Below are positions 15,722 to 24,864 of a stretch of DNA of 64,000 nucleotides, in pieces (positions within the stretch are counted from its first letter, which is position 1; the number at the start of each line of letters is the position of its first letter). A program made the translations under genes and the position numbers. This DNA is from Methylovorus sp035565335 (GTDB lineage Bacteria; Pseudomonadota; Gammaproteobacteria; Burkholderiales; Methylophilaceae), in contig DATMSO010000089.1 of the NCBI GenBank assembly GCA_035565335.1, positions 25,764 to 89,763 of the forward strand. Direction: 5' to 3'. The notes beneath the pieces are model-generated. The model was not told the DNA's origin. It saw only the letters and a list, made by a program, of their open reading frames with translations, and did no database searches.

Positions 15722-17815
15722 ATGTCTCCCACGCAACTTTACCAACAAGCCAGCGGCGCCCATCGTGAAGGCCGCTTTCAACAGGCCGAACTTCTTTATC
15801 GCCAGCTGCTGCAAAGCTCGCCGCGCCATGCCGATGGCCTGCATATGCTGGGTATACTCTGTTATCAGACCGAACGCGCTGCCGAGGCTGCCGACCTCAT
15901 CGGCCAAGCGATTGCGCTGCAACCGCGCAATGCCGATATGCTGATCAACCACGGCCTGACACTGCGCGCCGCCGGCAAACTCCACGAGGCGCTGAGCAGT
16001 TACGAACGGGCGATGCTGCTCACCCCAAAAGACCTGGTGCTGCAAAATAATCTGGGCAATCTTTATCAGGAGCTGGGACGTTTTGAACAGGCGGCTGCCT
16101 GTTATCGGCGCGTATTAAAGGTGCATCCGGCAGAAACCGATGTGCGTGATGCCCTGGGGCATGCCCTGCTGGCCTGGGGCAATGCCTGCCAGGATGCCGG
16201 GCGCTATGCCGACGCCGAACGCTGCTATGAAGAGGCATTGACGCTGGCGCCCAATGATGCAGCGCTGCATTTTAATCTGGGCAATGCCAGGCGCGAACTG
16301 GGCAAAACCGCGCAAGCCGCCGCCAGCTACCAGCGGGCCATTGCCCTGGCACCGGACGATGCCGATGCTCATAACAACCTGGGCAATGCGTTGCGCGAGC
16401 TGGGCAAACTGCCTGAGGCGATTGCCTGTTACCAGCGCGCCCTGACGCTAAAGCCTGATCTGCACCATGCGCGCGTTCACCTGATTCATCAGCAACAACA
16501 CGCTGCCGATTGGCAAGGCCTGCAAGCGCAGATAGACGAAGTGCGCAGCTGGCTGCATGAGGCCCCTGAGGCGCAAATTTCGCCATTTGCCTTTCTGGCC
16601 ATGCCAGGTACCACAGCGGCCGAGCAACGTCAGTGCGCCGATCTCTGGCTGAAAAACCGCTATGCGGCCCTGGCACAGCAGGCGAATACGCTGGCATTCG
16701 AATATCCGTCTCATGACCGGCCTCAATTGCGCATCGGCTATTTGTCGGCCGACTTTCGCCGTCACCCGCTGGCAGCCTTGATCACCGAGCTCCTGGAGCT
16801 GCATGATCGCGAGCGTCTGGAAGTGTTTGCCTATTCTTATGGCGTGGATGACAACAGCCCCGAGCGGCTGCGCCTGCAACATGCGGTGGATCATTTTGTC
16901 GATATACGCGCGCTGTCGCTAGTTGAGGCAGCGCAACGCATCCATGCCGATGGTATTGATATTCTGGTGGACCTCACCGGCTTTACCCAGAGCAGCCGCA
17001 CCGGTATTGTCGCCCTGCGACCCGCACCCATCAGCATCAACTGGCTGGGATTCCCCGGCACCATGGGCAGCCTGCAGGGCCAGCCGCTGTTTGACTATGT
17101 GCTGAGCGATGGCTACATCACGCCGTTGGCTAGTCAGCCGGACTACGCCGAGCGCCTGCTGTTGCTGCCCGGCAGTTACCAGCCCAATGACAGAAACCGG
17201 CCTATTGGCAAGACTCCGGCGCGCGTGGATTATGGTCTGCCGGATGAGGCGTTTGTGTATTGCTGCTTTAACCAGAGCTTCAAGATCACCCCCGACGTGT
17301 TTGCCTGCTGGATGCGCCTGTTGCAGCAGGTGCCCGACAGCGTGCTCTGGCTGCTGGAAAGCAACACTACCGCCAGCGCCAATCTGCAGCAAGCTGCGAA
17401 GGCAGCCGGCATAGACCCGGCCCGCCTGGTGTTTGCGCCACGGGTAAGCATGGCCGATCATCTTGCCCGCCATGCGCTGGCAGATGTATTCCTGGATACC
17501 CAGCCCTACAACGCCCACACCACCGCTAGCGATGCGCTGTGGATGTGCCTGCCGGTGCTGACCTGCAGCGGCGAGACTTTTGCCTCTCGCGTGGCGGGCA
17601 GTCTTTTGCATGCCGTCAATCTGCCCGAGCTGATCGCAGCGGATATGGCGGCTTATGAAGCCATGGCGATCCGCCTGGCACGGGAGCCGGAGCTGCTGGA
17701 AAGCTTGCGGGAACGCTTGCAACAGTCATCGGCCGACTTGCCGTTGTTTGATACCCGCCAATTCGCCCGCAAGCTGGAAGCGGCTTATCGGGATATCTGG
17801 CAGGCACGCGCTTAA
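15722..17815 (+). CDS. TPR protein with O-GlcNAc-transferase-like (GT41) domain
   Basis: 697 residues. About seven or eight tetratricopeptide repeats fill residues 5-260 (for example ALSSYERAMLLTPKDLVLQNNLGNLY). The C-terminal half is a SPINDLY/OGT-type GT41 domain: RIGYLSADFRRHPLAAL (with the conserved His), IDILVDLTGFTQSSRTGI, the INWLGFPGTMG block and DVFLDTQPYNAHTTASDALW. It would transfer a sugar from a nucleotide donor to serine/threonine of a cytoplasmic protein; acceptor and donor are unknown. Starts 9 bp after mnmC. Confidence 0.88.
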   Translation: MSPTQLYQQASGAHREGRFQQAELLYRQLLQSSPRHADGLHMLGILCYQTERAAEAADLIGQAIALQPRNADMLINHGLTLRAAGKLHEALSSYERAMLLTPKDLVLQNNLGNLYQELGRFEQAAACYRRVLKVHPAETDVRDALGHALLAWGNACQDAGRYADAERCYEEALTLAPNDAALHFNLGNARRELGKTAQAAASYQRAIALAPDDADAHNNLGNALRELGKLPEAIACYQRALTLKPDLHHARVHLIHQQQHAADWQGLQAQIDEVRSWLHEAPEAQISPFAFLAMPGTTAAEQRQCADLWLKNRYAALAQQANTLAFEYPSHDRPQLRIGYLSADFRRHPLAALITELLELHDRERLEVFAYSYGVDDNSPERLRLQHAVDHFVDIRALSLVEAAQRIHADGIDILVDLTGFTQSSRTGIVALRPAPISINWLGFPGTMGSLQGQPLFDYVLSDGYITPLASQPDYAERLLLLPGSYQPNDRNRPIGKTPARVDYGLPDEAFVYCCFNQSFKITPDVFACWMRLLQQVPDSVLWLLESNTTASANLQQAAKAAGIDPARLVFAPRVSMADHLARHALADVFLDTQPYNAHTTASDALWMCLPVLTCSGETFASRVAGSLLHAVNLPELIAADMAAYEAMAIRLAREPELLESLRERLQQSSADLPLFDTRQFARKLEAAYRDIWQARA

Positions 17816-17830
17816 GCGCAGCGCGGACAC

Positions 17831-17875
17831 AAAAAAGCCGGACGGACGCTTGATCGGCGCCCGCCCGGCTTTTTT
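17831..17875 (+). terminator. Bidirectional intrinsic terminator
   Basis: AAAAAAGCCGG and CCGGCTTTTTT pair as symmetric arms with additional GC pairing inside. It lies between two converging genes (GT41 on + and EAL-GGDEF on -) and has a T-run in both directions. Confidence 0.88.
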
Positions 17876-17905
17876 CATGCCGTTGAACTGCTTACTGTTG
17901 AAACG

Positions 17906-20263
17906 CTAGGTGCTGCTCAGCATCGCCATGGCCGCGATACTGATGTCGGCGACCAGTATGCCGGTCAGGCCGCCAGCGTCATCCAGCATGGGCAGTGATA
18001 CCGTCAGGCAGAAATCCTCGGTCGCGGTCGACAGGTAGATACTGGAAATATACGGCTGCTTGTTCAGCAGTACGGCATTAGCATAGGCCTGCGGGCTTCT
18101 ATCCACACCGGCGCCGCCCGCCTTGATCTTGCCGTACATATTGGGGTTGATCCAGTTGGGATAACGCTGCACGCCCTTTTCATCGAGCTCAAACACCACC
18201 TCAAAGAACGGATATTCAGAAAAGCAGCTATCCAGGCAATGCGCGTCTTCGCTGCGGTGCCAGGCCAGCAAGGAGCGCAAGGCTTCCAGCGCCCGGCCCT
18301 GCCAGTCCGAGTAGTCTTCGGTTTCCGGCAGAATAAGCTGTGGCGGTTCGTCTTCCACCACGATGATGCTGCCGATATTGGATTTGCCGATTTTCTTTAG
18401 CGTCGCGGCACGCTCGGCGGCGGCAACACTGTTGGACAAACGCCCCTGCTTGCCATTGACCACGGCAATCGACACGCTGGCCACCGGGTGTTCCTTGCCA
18501 TCTTCGGTGGTGAAGAAGCCGCGCTGCAGGTCGCTTTCGTCGTAAAGGTGTATCGCCAGCGTCTGGAAATGATGGATAACGGAAAGCAGCGTCTGTGGCA
18601 GGTCGGGATCGTAATGGTCCAGGATCAACACAAAGTCATCGCCGCCAATATGGCCAACCAGCATGCCGACGCGGCCCTGGAATTCCTGGCGTACGATTTC
18701 GGAAAGCAGGCGGATCATGGCATCGCCACGAATGAAGCCATAACGGTCGTTGTAGGCCTTGAAATGGTCCAAGTCGATATACACCAGCTCGGTGGTCGGG
18801 TTGTTACGCAGGCTGATATCCAGGGACTGGCGCAAGGTAGGCCCAGTGGTGAGCTGGCTCAACGGGTGCAGGCTGCCAGTGCTGGTCTTGCGGCTGATCA
18901 GCTGCGACAGTATCTCCAGCGGCTGCAGGATGCCGATATAGGTGCCATCTTCATGCACCATGACCCAGGGTTCCACCTCGCCGCGCTCGAGATAGAGGCC
19001 GCGGGCCAGCATGCTGGTGGGCATGCGATTGGTGACCATGCGTGGCAGCGGATCGCAGTAATTACTGAGCGCGAGATTGCGATAACTGAAGGCCTTGCCA
19101 CGCTTCAGCAAGCCTATCGGGCGTTTGCCATCCAGCACCACCGCCATCGCCGCATCGGGAAACTCCAGGAAGGTCTTGCGCGCCTGGTCGATGGGCGTGT
19201 TGACGTCCATGGTCATGCCGCGTGTGACAAACTCGGTGATGCGGAATTCATCCGGAATATGCGAACGATGGGACTCATCGCGCATGGGCAGGGAATTCAC
19301 CGTGTTGACCGGTTTTTGCTGAGGTTTGGCAAAATAATAGCCCTGGGCATAGGTAAGCCCCAGATCCTGGCAGTAGGTAATGTCTTCTACCCGCTCCAGG
19401 CCTTCTGCCACCACGGTGCAACCAAGACGCTGCGCCATGGAAATAATTGCCTCCAGCAACACCGTGCGCACCCGGCTGCCCTGGGCCTCGTGCACAATGG
19501 CACGATCAATCTTGATGAAGTCTGCGCGCACCGCAGCCAGCGCGCGCAGACCATTGAAGCCGGAGCCCATGTCATCCAGCGCAATGCGCAGGCCGTGTGT
19601 GCGGATGATGTCGCAATACTTGGCCAGCAGCTCAGGCGACACGTCTTCGCTTTCCACAATCTCCACCACTACGTCGCGCTGTTCAATGCCATGACGCGCC
19701 AGCGTTTCCAGTAAAGGCGGCAGCCAGTCGTCGCGCATAATGGTTTGCGGCAGGACATTGACGAATACGGGGATGCCTTTGGGGATGGCATTGGCTTTGC
19801 CCGCCAGTGCCAGACGCTGACAGACAATATCCAGCTCCATGGTACGGCGCACCTGCCTGGCAAGCTGGAAAGCCTCCTCGCCATTCAGTAGATGTCCGTC
19901 TGGATCACGCAGGCGGCACAGGGCCTCGTAACCAAAAATCTTGCCGTTCTGGCTAAAGTCCACGATGGGCTGAAAGTGCATCTGCACATGCTGCTCCAGA
20001 TCGCCCAGTAGCCAGGGGTAACGGCGGCGTGCATAAAAGGTGCGGAAAGGCATGATGTTGGCCAGCGCAGCTTCCAGGCTGGCGGCATTGTCGCCCTCGG
20101 CCAGATAAACCATCGCGTCATCCAGTGCTGCAGGCGGGTAATCCCGGGTGATGGTTTCCAGCTGTCCTAGCAGTTCTGCTTCGTCTGCACACTCGAAGGA
20201 GACAATGGCTTTGCCACCGGTGATATTCAGGGTTTGATAATGTGTATTGAGATAAAGCTTCAT
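17906..20263 (-). CDS. EAL-CBS-GGDEF protein with C-terminal Cache-like sensor domain
   Basis: About 785 residues from the Met at 20263 (longer upstream starts up to 20416 exist; none has a good ribosome-binding site). The EAL phosphodiesterase domain comes first, with EAL (GYEALCRL), FVNVLP, VVEIVES, DDMGSGFNGL, KID and VAEGLE all kept, so c-di-GMP hydrolysis is plausible. Two CBS motifs follow, then a GGDEF domain whose signature reads GGDDF, and a final 130-residue domain resembling a Cache/PDC ligand-binding fold (FEVVFELDEKGVQRYPNW). No membrane helix is seen, so that sensor would be cytoplasmic. Diverges from pilU. Confidence 0.87.
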   Translation of the reverse strand: MKLYLNTHYQTLNITGGKAIVSFECADEAELLGQLETITRDYPPAALDDAMVYLAEGDNAASLEAALANIMPFRTFYARRRYPWLLGDLEQHVQMHFQPIVDFSQNGKIFGYEALCRLRDPDGHLLNGEEAFQLARQVRRTMELDIVCQRLALAGKANAIPKGIPVFVNVLPQTIMRDDWLPPLLETLARHGIEQRDVVVEIVESEDVSPELLAKYCDIIRTHGLRIALDDMGSGFNGLRALAAVRADFIKIDRAIVHEAQGSRVRTVLLEAIISMAQRLGCTVVAEGLERVEDITYCQDLGLTYAQGYYFAKPQQKPVNTVNSLPMRDESHRSHIPDEFRITEFVTRGMTMDVNTPIDQARKTFLEFPDAAMAVVLDGKRPIGLLKRGKAFSYRNLALSNYCDPLPRMVTNRMPTSMLARGLYLERGEVEPWVMVHEDGTYIGILQPLEILSQLISRKTSTGSLHPLSQLTTGPTLRQSLDISLRNNPTTELVYIDLDHFKAYNDRYGFIRGDAMIRLLSEIVRQEFQGRVGMLVGHIGGDDFVLILDHYDPDLPQTLLSVIHHFQTLAIHLYDESDLQRGFFTTEDGKEHPVASVSIAVVNGKQGRLSNSVAAAERAATLKKIGKSNIGSIIVVEDEPPQLILPETEDYSDWQGRALEALRSLLAWHRSEDAHCLDSCFSEYPFFEVVFELDEKGVQRYPNWINPNMYGKIKAGGAGVDRSPQAYANAVLLNKQPYISSIYLSTATEDFCLTVSLPMLDDAGGLTGILVADISIAAMAMLSST

Positions 20264-20486
20264 AGGTGAGGTCGTTATTAATTCCCGGTAGGTTAATGCA
20301 AGCCTTGTGCCATCCCCGGTGTGTGCTGAACACCCGTTTAGAGCCCCCGGCAATCGCTGTTCTGCCAGCATCGCGTGCATGCCGCAGTATAGCGCACCAT
20401 TATCGCGCAACCGCATTTTGGCATCTGGAATTTCGCCGAGGTCGCCTTATGGTAAAGTAGGCCGATTACACGCACAGGGGAGGATT
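20264..20486. promoter_or_regulatory. Divergent promoter region between the EAL gene and pilU
   Basis: 223 bp between start codons transcribed in opposite directions. A strong ribosome-binding site (GGGGAGGA) precedes pilU. No clear -35/-10 pair could be fixed by eye. Confidence 0.45.
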
Positions 20487-21575
20487 ATGGCAGCCATTGA
20501 TATCACGCCGGTATTGCGTTTCATGGTCGATAAAAACGGATCGGACCTGTTCTTCAGTACAGGCACCCCCATCCATATCGAGATTGAGGGCAAAACCCTG
20601 CCAGTGAATACCCAGGTGATGGCGCCTGGCATGGTGAAGGAAGTGGCCTATGCCCTGATGTCACCCGAGCAGATCCGGGAGTTTGAAACCACGCTGGAAA
20701 TGAATTTCGCCTATAGCGTGGACGAAATCGAGGATGCCCGTTTCCGCGTCAATATCTTTCGTCAGCGTGGCGATGTTGCCATTGTCATTCGCTGTATCAA
20801 GGCACTGATTCCCACCTTTGAAGCGCTTGGGCTACCGCCTATTCTCAAAGAGCTGATCATGAAGCCGCGTGGCTTGGTGCTGGTGGTCGGTTCCACCGGC
20901 TCAGGCAAATCCACCACCCTGGCATCGATGATTGATTACCGCAATGAGAATACCACCGGCCATATCCTGACGCTGGAAGACCCCATTGAATTCATACACA
21001 AACACAAAAAATCTATCGTAGACCAGCGTGAAATCGGCATTGATACCCTGTCGTTTGATAATGGCCTGAAAAACGCCATGCGCCAGGCGCCGGATGTGAT
21101 CCTGATCGGCGAAATCCGCGACATGGAAACCATGAAGCATGCCATGGCCTACTCCGAAACCGGCCACCTTTGCCTGGCGACCCTGCACGCCAACAATGCC
21201 AACCAGGCCATCGAGCGCATCATCTCGTTCTTCCCGCCCGAGGGCAAAGCCGGTCTGCTGCTGGGGCTTTCCATGAATCTGGTGGCCATCGTGTCCCAGC
21301 GGCTTATCCCAGGCAAGCTCACCAAACGTGCCGCCGCGATCGAGGTGCTGATCAACACCCCGTATATTTCCGAGCTGATCCAGAAATCCAAACTGGAAGA
21401 AATCAAGGATGTCATGGCCGACAACAACGATATCGGCATGTGCACCTTCGATCAGTCGCTGTTCCGCCTGTACAGCAACGACAGGATCACCGAGGAAAAT
21501 GCCTTGGCCAATGCCGATTCGCGCAATGACTTGTCACTGCGCATCCGGTTTGCGGACGAAGGCGACCAGCCCTGA
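20487..21575 (+). CDS. pilU: Type IV pilus retraction ATPase PilU
   Basis: 362 residues. PilT/PilU-family hexameric ATPase: Walker A GSTGSGKSTTLASMI, Asp box LTLEDPIEFIHKHKKSIV, Walker B VILIGEIRDMETM and His box ATLHANNANQAIERI. The start MAAIDITPVLRFMVDKNGSDLF and the extended C-terminus (RNDLSLRIRF) favour PilU over PilT. It assists PilT in pulling back pili (twitching, surface sensing, DNA uptake). pilT is usually just upstream but is not here; the start at 20487 is fixed by GGGGAGGA. Confidence 0.92.
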   Translation: MAAIDITPVLRFMVDKNGSDLFFSTGTPIHIEIEGKTLPVNTQVMAPGMVKEVAYALMSPEQIREFETTLEMNFAYSVDEIEDARFRVNIFRQRGDVAIVIRCIKALIPTFEALGLPPILKELIMKPRGLVLVVGSTGSGKSTTLASMIDYRNENTTGHILTLEDPIEFIHKHKKSIVDQREIGIDTLSFDNGLKNAMRQAPDVILIGEIRDMETMKHAMAYSETGHLCLATLHANNANQAIERIISFFPPEGKAGLLLGLSMNLVAIVSQRLIPGKLTKRAAAIEVLINTPYISELIQKSKLEEIKDVMADNNDIGMCTFDQSLFRLYSNDRITEENALANADSRNDLSLRIRFADEGDQP

Positions 21576-21581
21576 GTTCGG

Positions 21582-21598
21582 CGCCGGATTTTCCGGCG
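21582..21598 (+). terminator. Short GC hairpin after pilU
   Basis: CGCCGG / CCGGCG arms around ATTTT, seven bases after the pilU stop. No T-run follows, so only a tentative terminator. Confidence 0.35.
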
Positions 21599-21626
21599 TC
21601 TCCCTTGCATCCAGCTTATATCGGCC

Positions 21627-22520
21627 CTATGCCGCCTCCGCCCGGGCTGCGGCCACGGCGGCCAGAATAATCAGTCCGCCACCCAGCCACTCATTCCATT
21701 GCATGGTTTCGCCAGCCCAGTAATACGAGGCTACGGCTGCCACCACCAGTTCAAACAGAAAAAGAACGGAAGCGCGGGTAACCGGAATATGCGTAATGCC
21801 GTATTGCACAAACAGGGTGGCCGCCATCAGCAGCAGTGAAATCACGCCCATGATCAGCCAGCTGGTCATGCTGAAGGTATCAGGAGTGGGAAACGCCAGC
21901 GTTTGAAACGGCAAAAACACCAGGCACATGCCAATCACGCCCACCCACACCGCCATCGATTTCGAGATGATGCTCAGATGCGCAGATTTTCGCGTAATGA
22001 CATTGGTCAGTGCAAAGCCGATACCGGAAGACAAACCCAGCCAGTCGGCGCGGCTGCTGGGTAACGGCCACTGACCGGGCTGCCACAACATGATGAAAGC
22101 GCCGGTGAGTGATACCGCAATGACGGCCAGCCGCTTCCGATCTACGCGCTCCTTGAGCCAGAAATGTGCCAGGATCAAGGTCCACAGCGGCGAGAGATAA
22201 AACAGCAGCATGACGCGCATCACCTCGCCATCAATCACCGCCAGCACATAGCTGAGATTGGTCCAGCCTGCCACCAGGCATAACCAGAATATGCTGGCGG
22301 GCTGCCGGAAAAGCCCGCGCCAGTGGCGCCCAAACAGCAAGGCTGCCAGCATGACCGTCAGGCTGTAGGTGTAAAAACTGGAGGCGACGCCGGAAACGCC
22401 TGCTTCCTGCATCAGCCGGTAGGGGTACCAGACCACACCCCAGCAGAGGGCGCCAAACAGCAAGCCGGAGCTGGCGATGGTTTGTGTTGTTTTTTGCGAT
22501 GCCACAGAACGTCTTTTCAT
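21627..22520 (-). CDS. EamA-family (DMT) transporter
   Basis: 297 residues with ten predicted membrane helices in two EamA halves (first SSGLLFGALCWGVVWYPYRL, second GLSSGIGFALTNVITRKSA). Drug/metabolite transporter superfamily; these export amino acids, metabolites or drugs, and the substrate here is not predictable. Met at 22520 (MKRRSVASQ) is preferred because longer versions would overlap the divergent dapC start. Monocistronic. Confidence 0.85.
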   Translation of the reverse strand: MKRRSVASQKTTQTIASSGLLFGALCWGVVWYPYRLMQEAGVSGVASSFYTYSLTVMLAALLFGRHWRGLFRQPASIFWLCLVAGWTNLSYVLAVIDGEVMRVMLLFYLSPLWTLILAHFWLKERVDRKRLAVIAVSLTGAFIMLWQPGQWPLPSSRADWLGLSSGIGFALTNVITRKSAHLSIISKSMAVWVGVIGMCLVFLPFQTLAFPTPDTFSMTSWLIMGVISLLLMAATLFVQYGITHIPVTRASVLFLFELVVAAVASYYWAGETMQWNEWLGGGLIILAAVAAARAEAA

Positions 22521-22579
22521 GAGTGACCCGCCATTTGGCCTGCGGCCAAAGCCCAAGCCAGGCGGACTTGCGTTAAAAT

Positions 22580-23767
22580 ATGCGGATGAATCCAAACCTG
22601 AATAAATTACAGCCCTACCCTTTTCAGCGACTGCGCGACCTGTTCGCTGGCATCAAGCCCAATCCGGAGTTTAGCCCGGTCAATCTGTCGATCGGCGAAC
22701 CCAAACACGCGACGCCAGCGCTGATTCAGCAAGCCCTGGTGGATAACCTTGCAGGACTGGCCAATTATCCCACAACTCTGGGCGTCCCCGCCCTGCGCGA
22801 AGCCATTGCAGCGTGGTTGAGCCGTCGCTATGGCATTCCGCTGATGAATCCTGAGACGGAAATTGTGCCGGTCAACGGTAGCCGCGAGGCCCTGTTTGCC
22901 TTTGCTCAGGCGGTGATAGATAACAGCCGCCCGGCGCCTGTGGTGGTCTGCCCCAATCCGTTTTACCAGATTTATGAAGGTGCGGCATTTCTGGCCGGCG
23001 CCGAGCCTTACTTCCTGAATACCCTGCCCGACAACGACTTTGCCATGGACCTGGAAAGCGTGCCGGAAAGCGTCTGGCTGCGTACCCAGCTCTTGTATCT
23101 GTGCTCGCCGGGCAATCCCACTGGCAAGGTCATGTCGCTGGAACAATGGAAGACCGCTTTCATGCTGTCGGACCGGTATGGCTTCACCATTGCCGCCGAT
23201 GAGTGTTATTCGGAAATCTACTTCACCGAGGGCGAAGCTCCGCTGGGCGCCTTGCAGGCCGCGCATCTGCTGGGACGCGACTTCAGCCGCCTGGTCATCT
23301 TCAGCTCCTTGTCCAAGCGCTCCAATGTGCCCGGCATGCGCTCGGGCTTTGTCGCGGGCGATGCCACTATCCTGGAGAAATTCCTGCTGTATCGTACATA
23401 TCACGGCTGCGCCATGAGCCCTGCGGTGCAGGCGGCCAGCATTGCGGCGTGGAATGATGAAACCCATGTCCAGGAAAACCGCCGCCTGTATGCGGAAAAA
23501 TTCGACCAGGTGACGCCTATGCTGCAAAGCAGCATGGAAACGTCCCGGCCGGATGCGGCGTTTTACCTCTGGGCCAAAACCGATGGCAGTGATACCGATC
23601 TGGCGATACGCCTGTATCGCGACCTCAACATCACCGTACTGCCTGGTAGTTTCCTGGCGCGTGAAGCCCATGGCATCAATCCTGGCAAGGGCTTTATTCG
23701 CATGGCGCTGGTCGCTTCCCTGCAAGAATGCCTGGACGCGGCCCGGCGTATTCAATCCCTGGGTTAA
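22580..23767 (+). CDS. dapC: Succinyldiaminopimelate transaminase DapC
   Basis: 395 residues, class I/II PLP aminotransferase. PLP-site features: CPNPFYQIYEGAAFL, LCSPGNPTGKVM, AADECYSEIYF and the Schiff-base lysine in SSLSKRSNVPGMRSGF. The NPNLNKLQPYPFQRLRDLF start is typical of betaproteobacterial DapC, which makes N-succinyl-LL-diaminopimelate for lysine and peptidoglycan synthesis. The start lies only 60 bp from the divergent transporter gene; an ATG at 22586 is an alternative. Confidence 0.9.
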   Translation: MRMNPNLNKLQPYPFQRLRDLFAGIKPNPEFSPVNLSIGEPKHATPALIQQALVDNLAGLANYPTTLGVPALREAIAAWLSRRYGIPLMNPETEIVPVNGSREALFAFAQAVIDNSRPAPVVVCPNPFYQIYEGAAFLAGAEPYFLNTLPDNDFAMDLESVPESVWLRTQLLYLCSPGNPTGKVMSLEQWKTAFMLSDRYGFTIAADECYSEIYFTEGEAPLGALQAAHLLGRDFSRLVIFSSLSKRSNVPGMRSGFVAGDATILEKFLLYRTYHGCAMSPAVQAASIAAWNDETHVQENRRLYAEKFDQVTPMLQSSMETSRPDAAFYLWAKTDGSDTDLAIRLYRDLNITVLPGSFLAREAHGINPGKGFIRMALVASLQECLDAARRIQSLG

Positions 23768-23808
23768 TCCCTATATTCCCGCCTGGTCCTGAACACTCAG
23801 GATCAGGG

Positions 23809-24765
23809 TCAGGTTTCTTCCGCAAGAAACTGATTTATTGAAGAAAATACTTGTTGCTGCAGGTCGGATGCCAGGCAGTCCAGCTCAAGCGTATCCTGCA
23901 TGCCACGCAACCAGGTGAGCTGACGTTTGGCCAGCTGGCGCGTCGCCACGATGCCTTTTTCGCGCATGGTGGCATGGTCAATCTGGTGATCCAGATACTC
24001 CCACACCTGCCGATAGCCCACACAGCGCATGGATGGCAGGCCCAGATGCAATTCCGGGTATTTCTGCCGCAGGTGCTGCACCTCTGCAATCAGGCCCTGT
24101 TCCAGCATCAGATCAAAGCGTTCGGCAATGCGTGCATGCAGCACTGCGCGGTCGGATGGCACCAGTGCCAGTTTGAGCAGGCGGTATGGAAACGACGTGC
24201 CGTTATCTTCCACAAATAGCGCAGACATCGGCCCGCCACTCAGCTCACAGACTTCCAGCGCCCGTTGTATGCGCTGGGAGTCGGTGGGTTTCAACCTGGC
24301 TGCGGTTTCGGGGTCCAGCGTCGCCAGACGGGCATGCATCGCCGGCCATCCCAGCGTGGCAGCCTCCTCATCCAGGCGCTCCCGCAAAGCTGCATCTGCC
24401 TGCGGCAAATTATTAAGCCCTTCCTGCAAGGCCTTGAAATACAACATGGTGCCGCCCACCAGTAGCGGGATGCGGCCACGAGCGGTGATGTCGGCCATAA
24501 GCTGCAAGGCATCCTGGCGAAAATGCGCCGCCGAATACGATTGCAGCGGCGAAATGACATCAATCAGATGGTGAGGCGCCTGCTCTAGCGTGGCAGCATC
24601 CGGCTTGGCGCTGCCGATGTCCATGTCCTGATACACCAGCGCCGAATCCACACTGATCAACTCGACGGGCAGGGTTTGCGCCAACGTCACCGCCAGTCCG
24701 GTTTTGCCGCTGGCGGTGGGGCCCATCAAAAAGATGGCGGGCGGTAATGTCGATTGCCGGCTCAT
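23809..24765 (-). CDS. miaA: tRNA dimethylallyltransferase MiaA
   Basis: 318 residues, full length. P-loop GPTASGKTGLAVTLA, the DSALVYQDMDIGSAKP motif, DVISPLQSYSAAHFRQDAL and LVGGTMLYFKALQEGL are all diagnostic. It isopentenylates A37 in tRNAs reading UNN codons. It ends the minus-strand run that includes mutL, the common proteobacterial neighbour. Confidence 0.96.
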   Translation of the reverse strand: MSRQSTLPPAIFLMGPTASGKTGLAVTLAQTLPVELISVDSALVYQDMDIGSAKPDAATLEQAPHHLIDVISPLQSYSAAHFRQDALQLMADITARGRIPLLVGGTMLYFKALQEGLNNLPQADAALRERLDEEAATLGWPAMHARLATLDPETAARLKPTDSQRIQRALEVCELSGGPMSALFVEDNGTSFPYRLLKLALVPSDRAVLHARIAERFDLMLEQGLIAEVQHLRQKYPELHLGLPSMRCVGYRQVWEYLDHQIDHATMREKGIVATRQLAKRQLTWLRGMQDTLELDCLASDLQQQVFSSINQFLAEET

Positions 24766-24864
24766 GCAGCAGGCTCACCTGACGATACCAAGACCGGCAG
24801 TAGCAAGATATGGCCCGCAAAAAGATCAATAATTAACATTAATAATGATTTGCAAAATATTGTT

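Noticed and set aside
18488..19714. 408-residue open frame on the plus strand
   Set aside because: Lies wholly opposite the EAL-CBS-GGDEF gene; product is His/Gln-rich nonsense.
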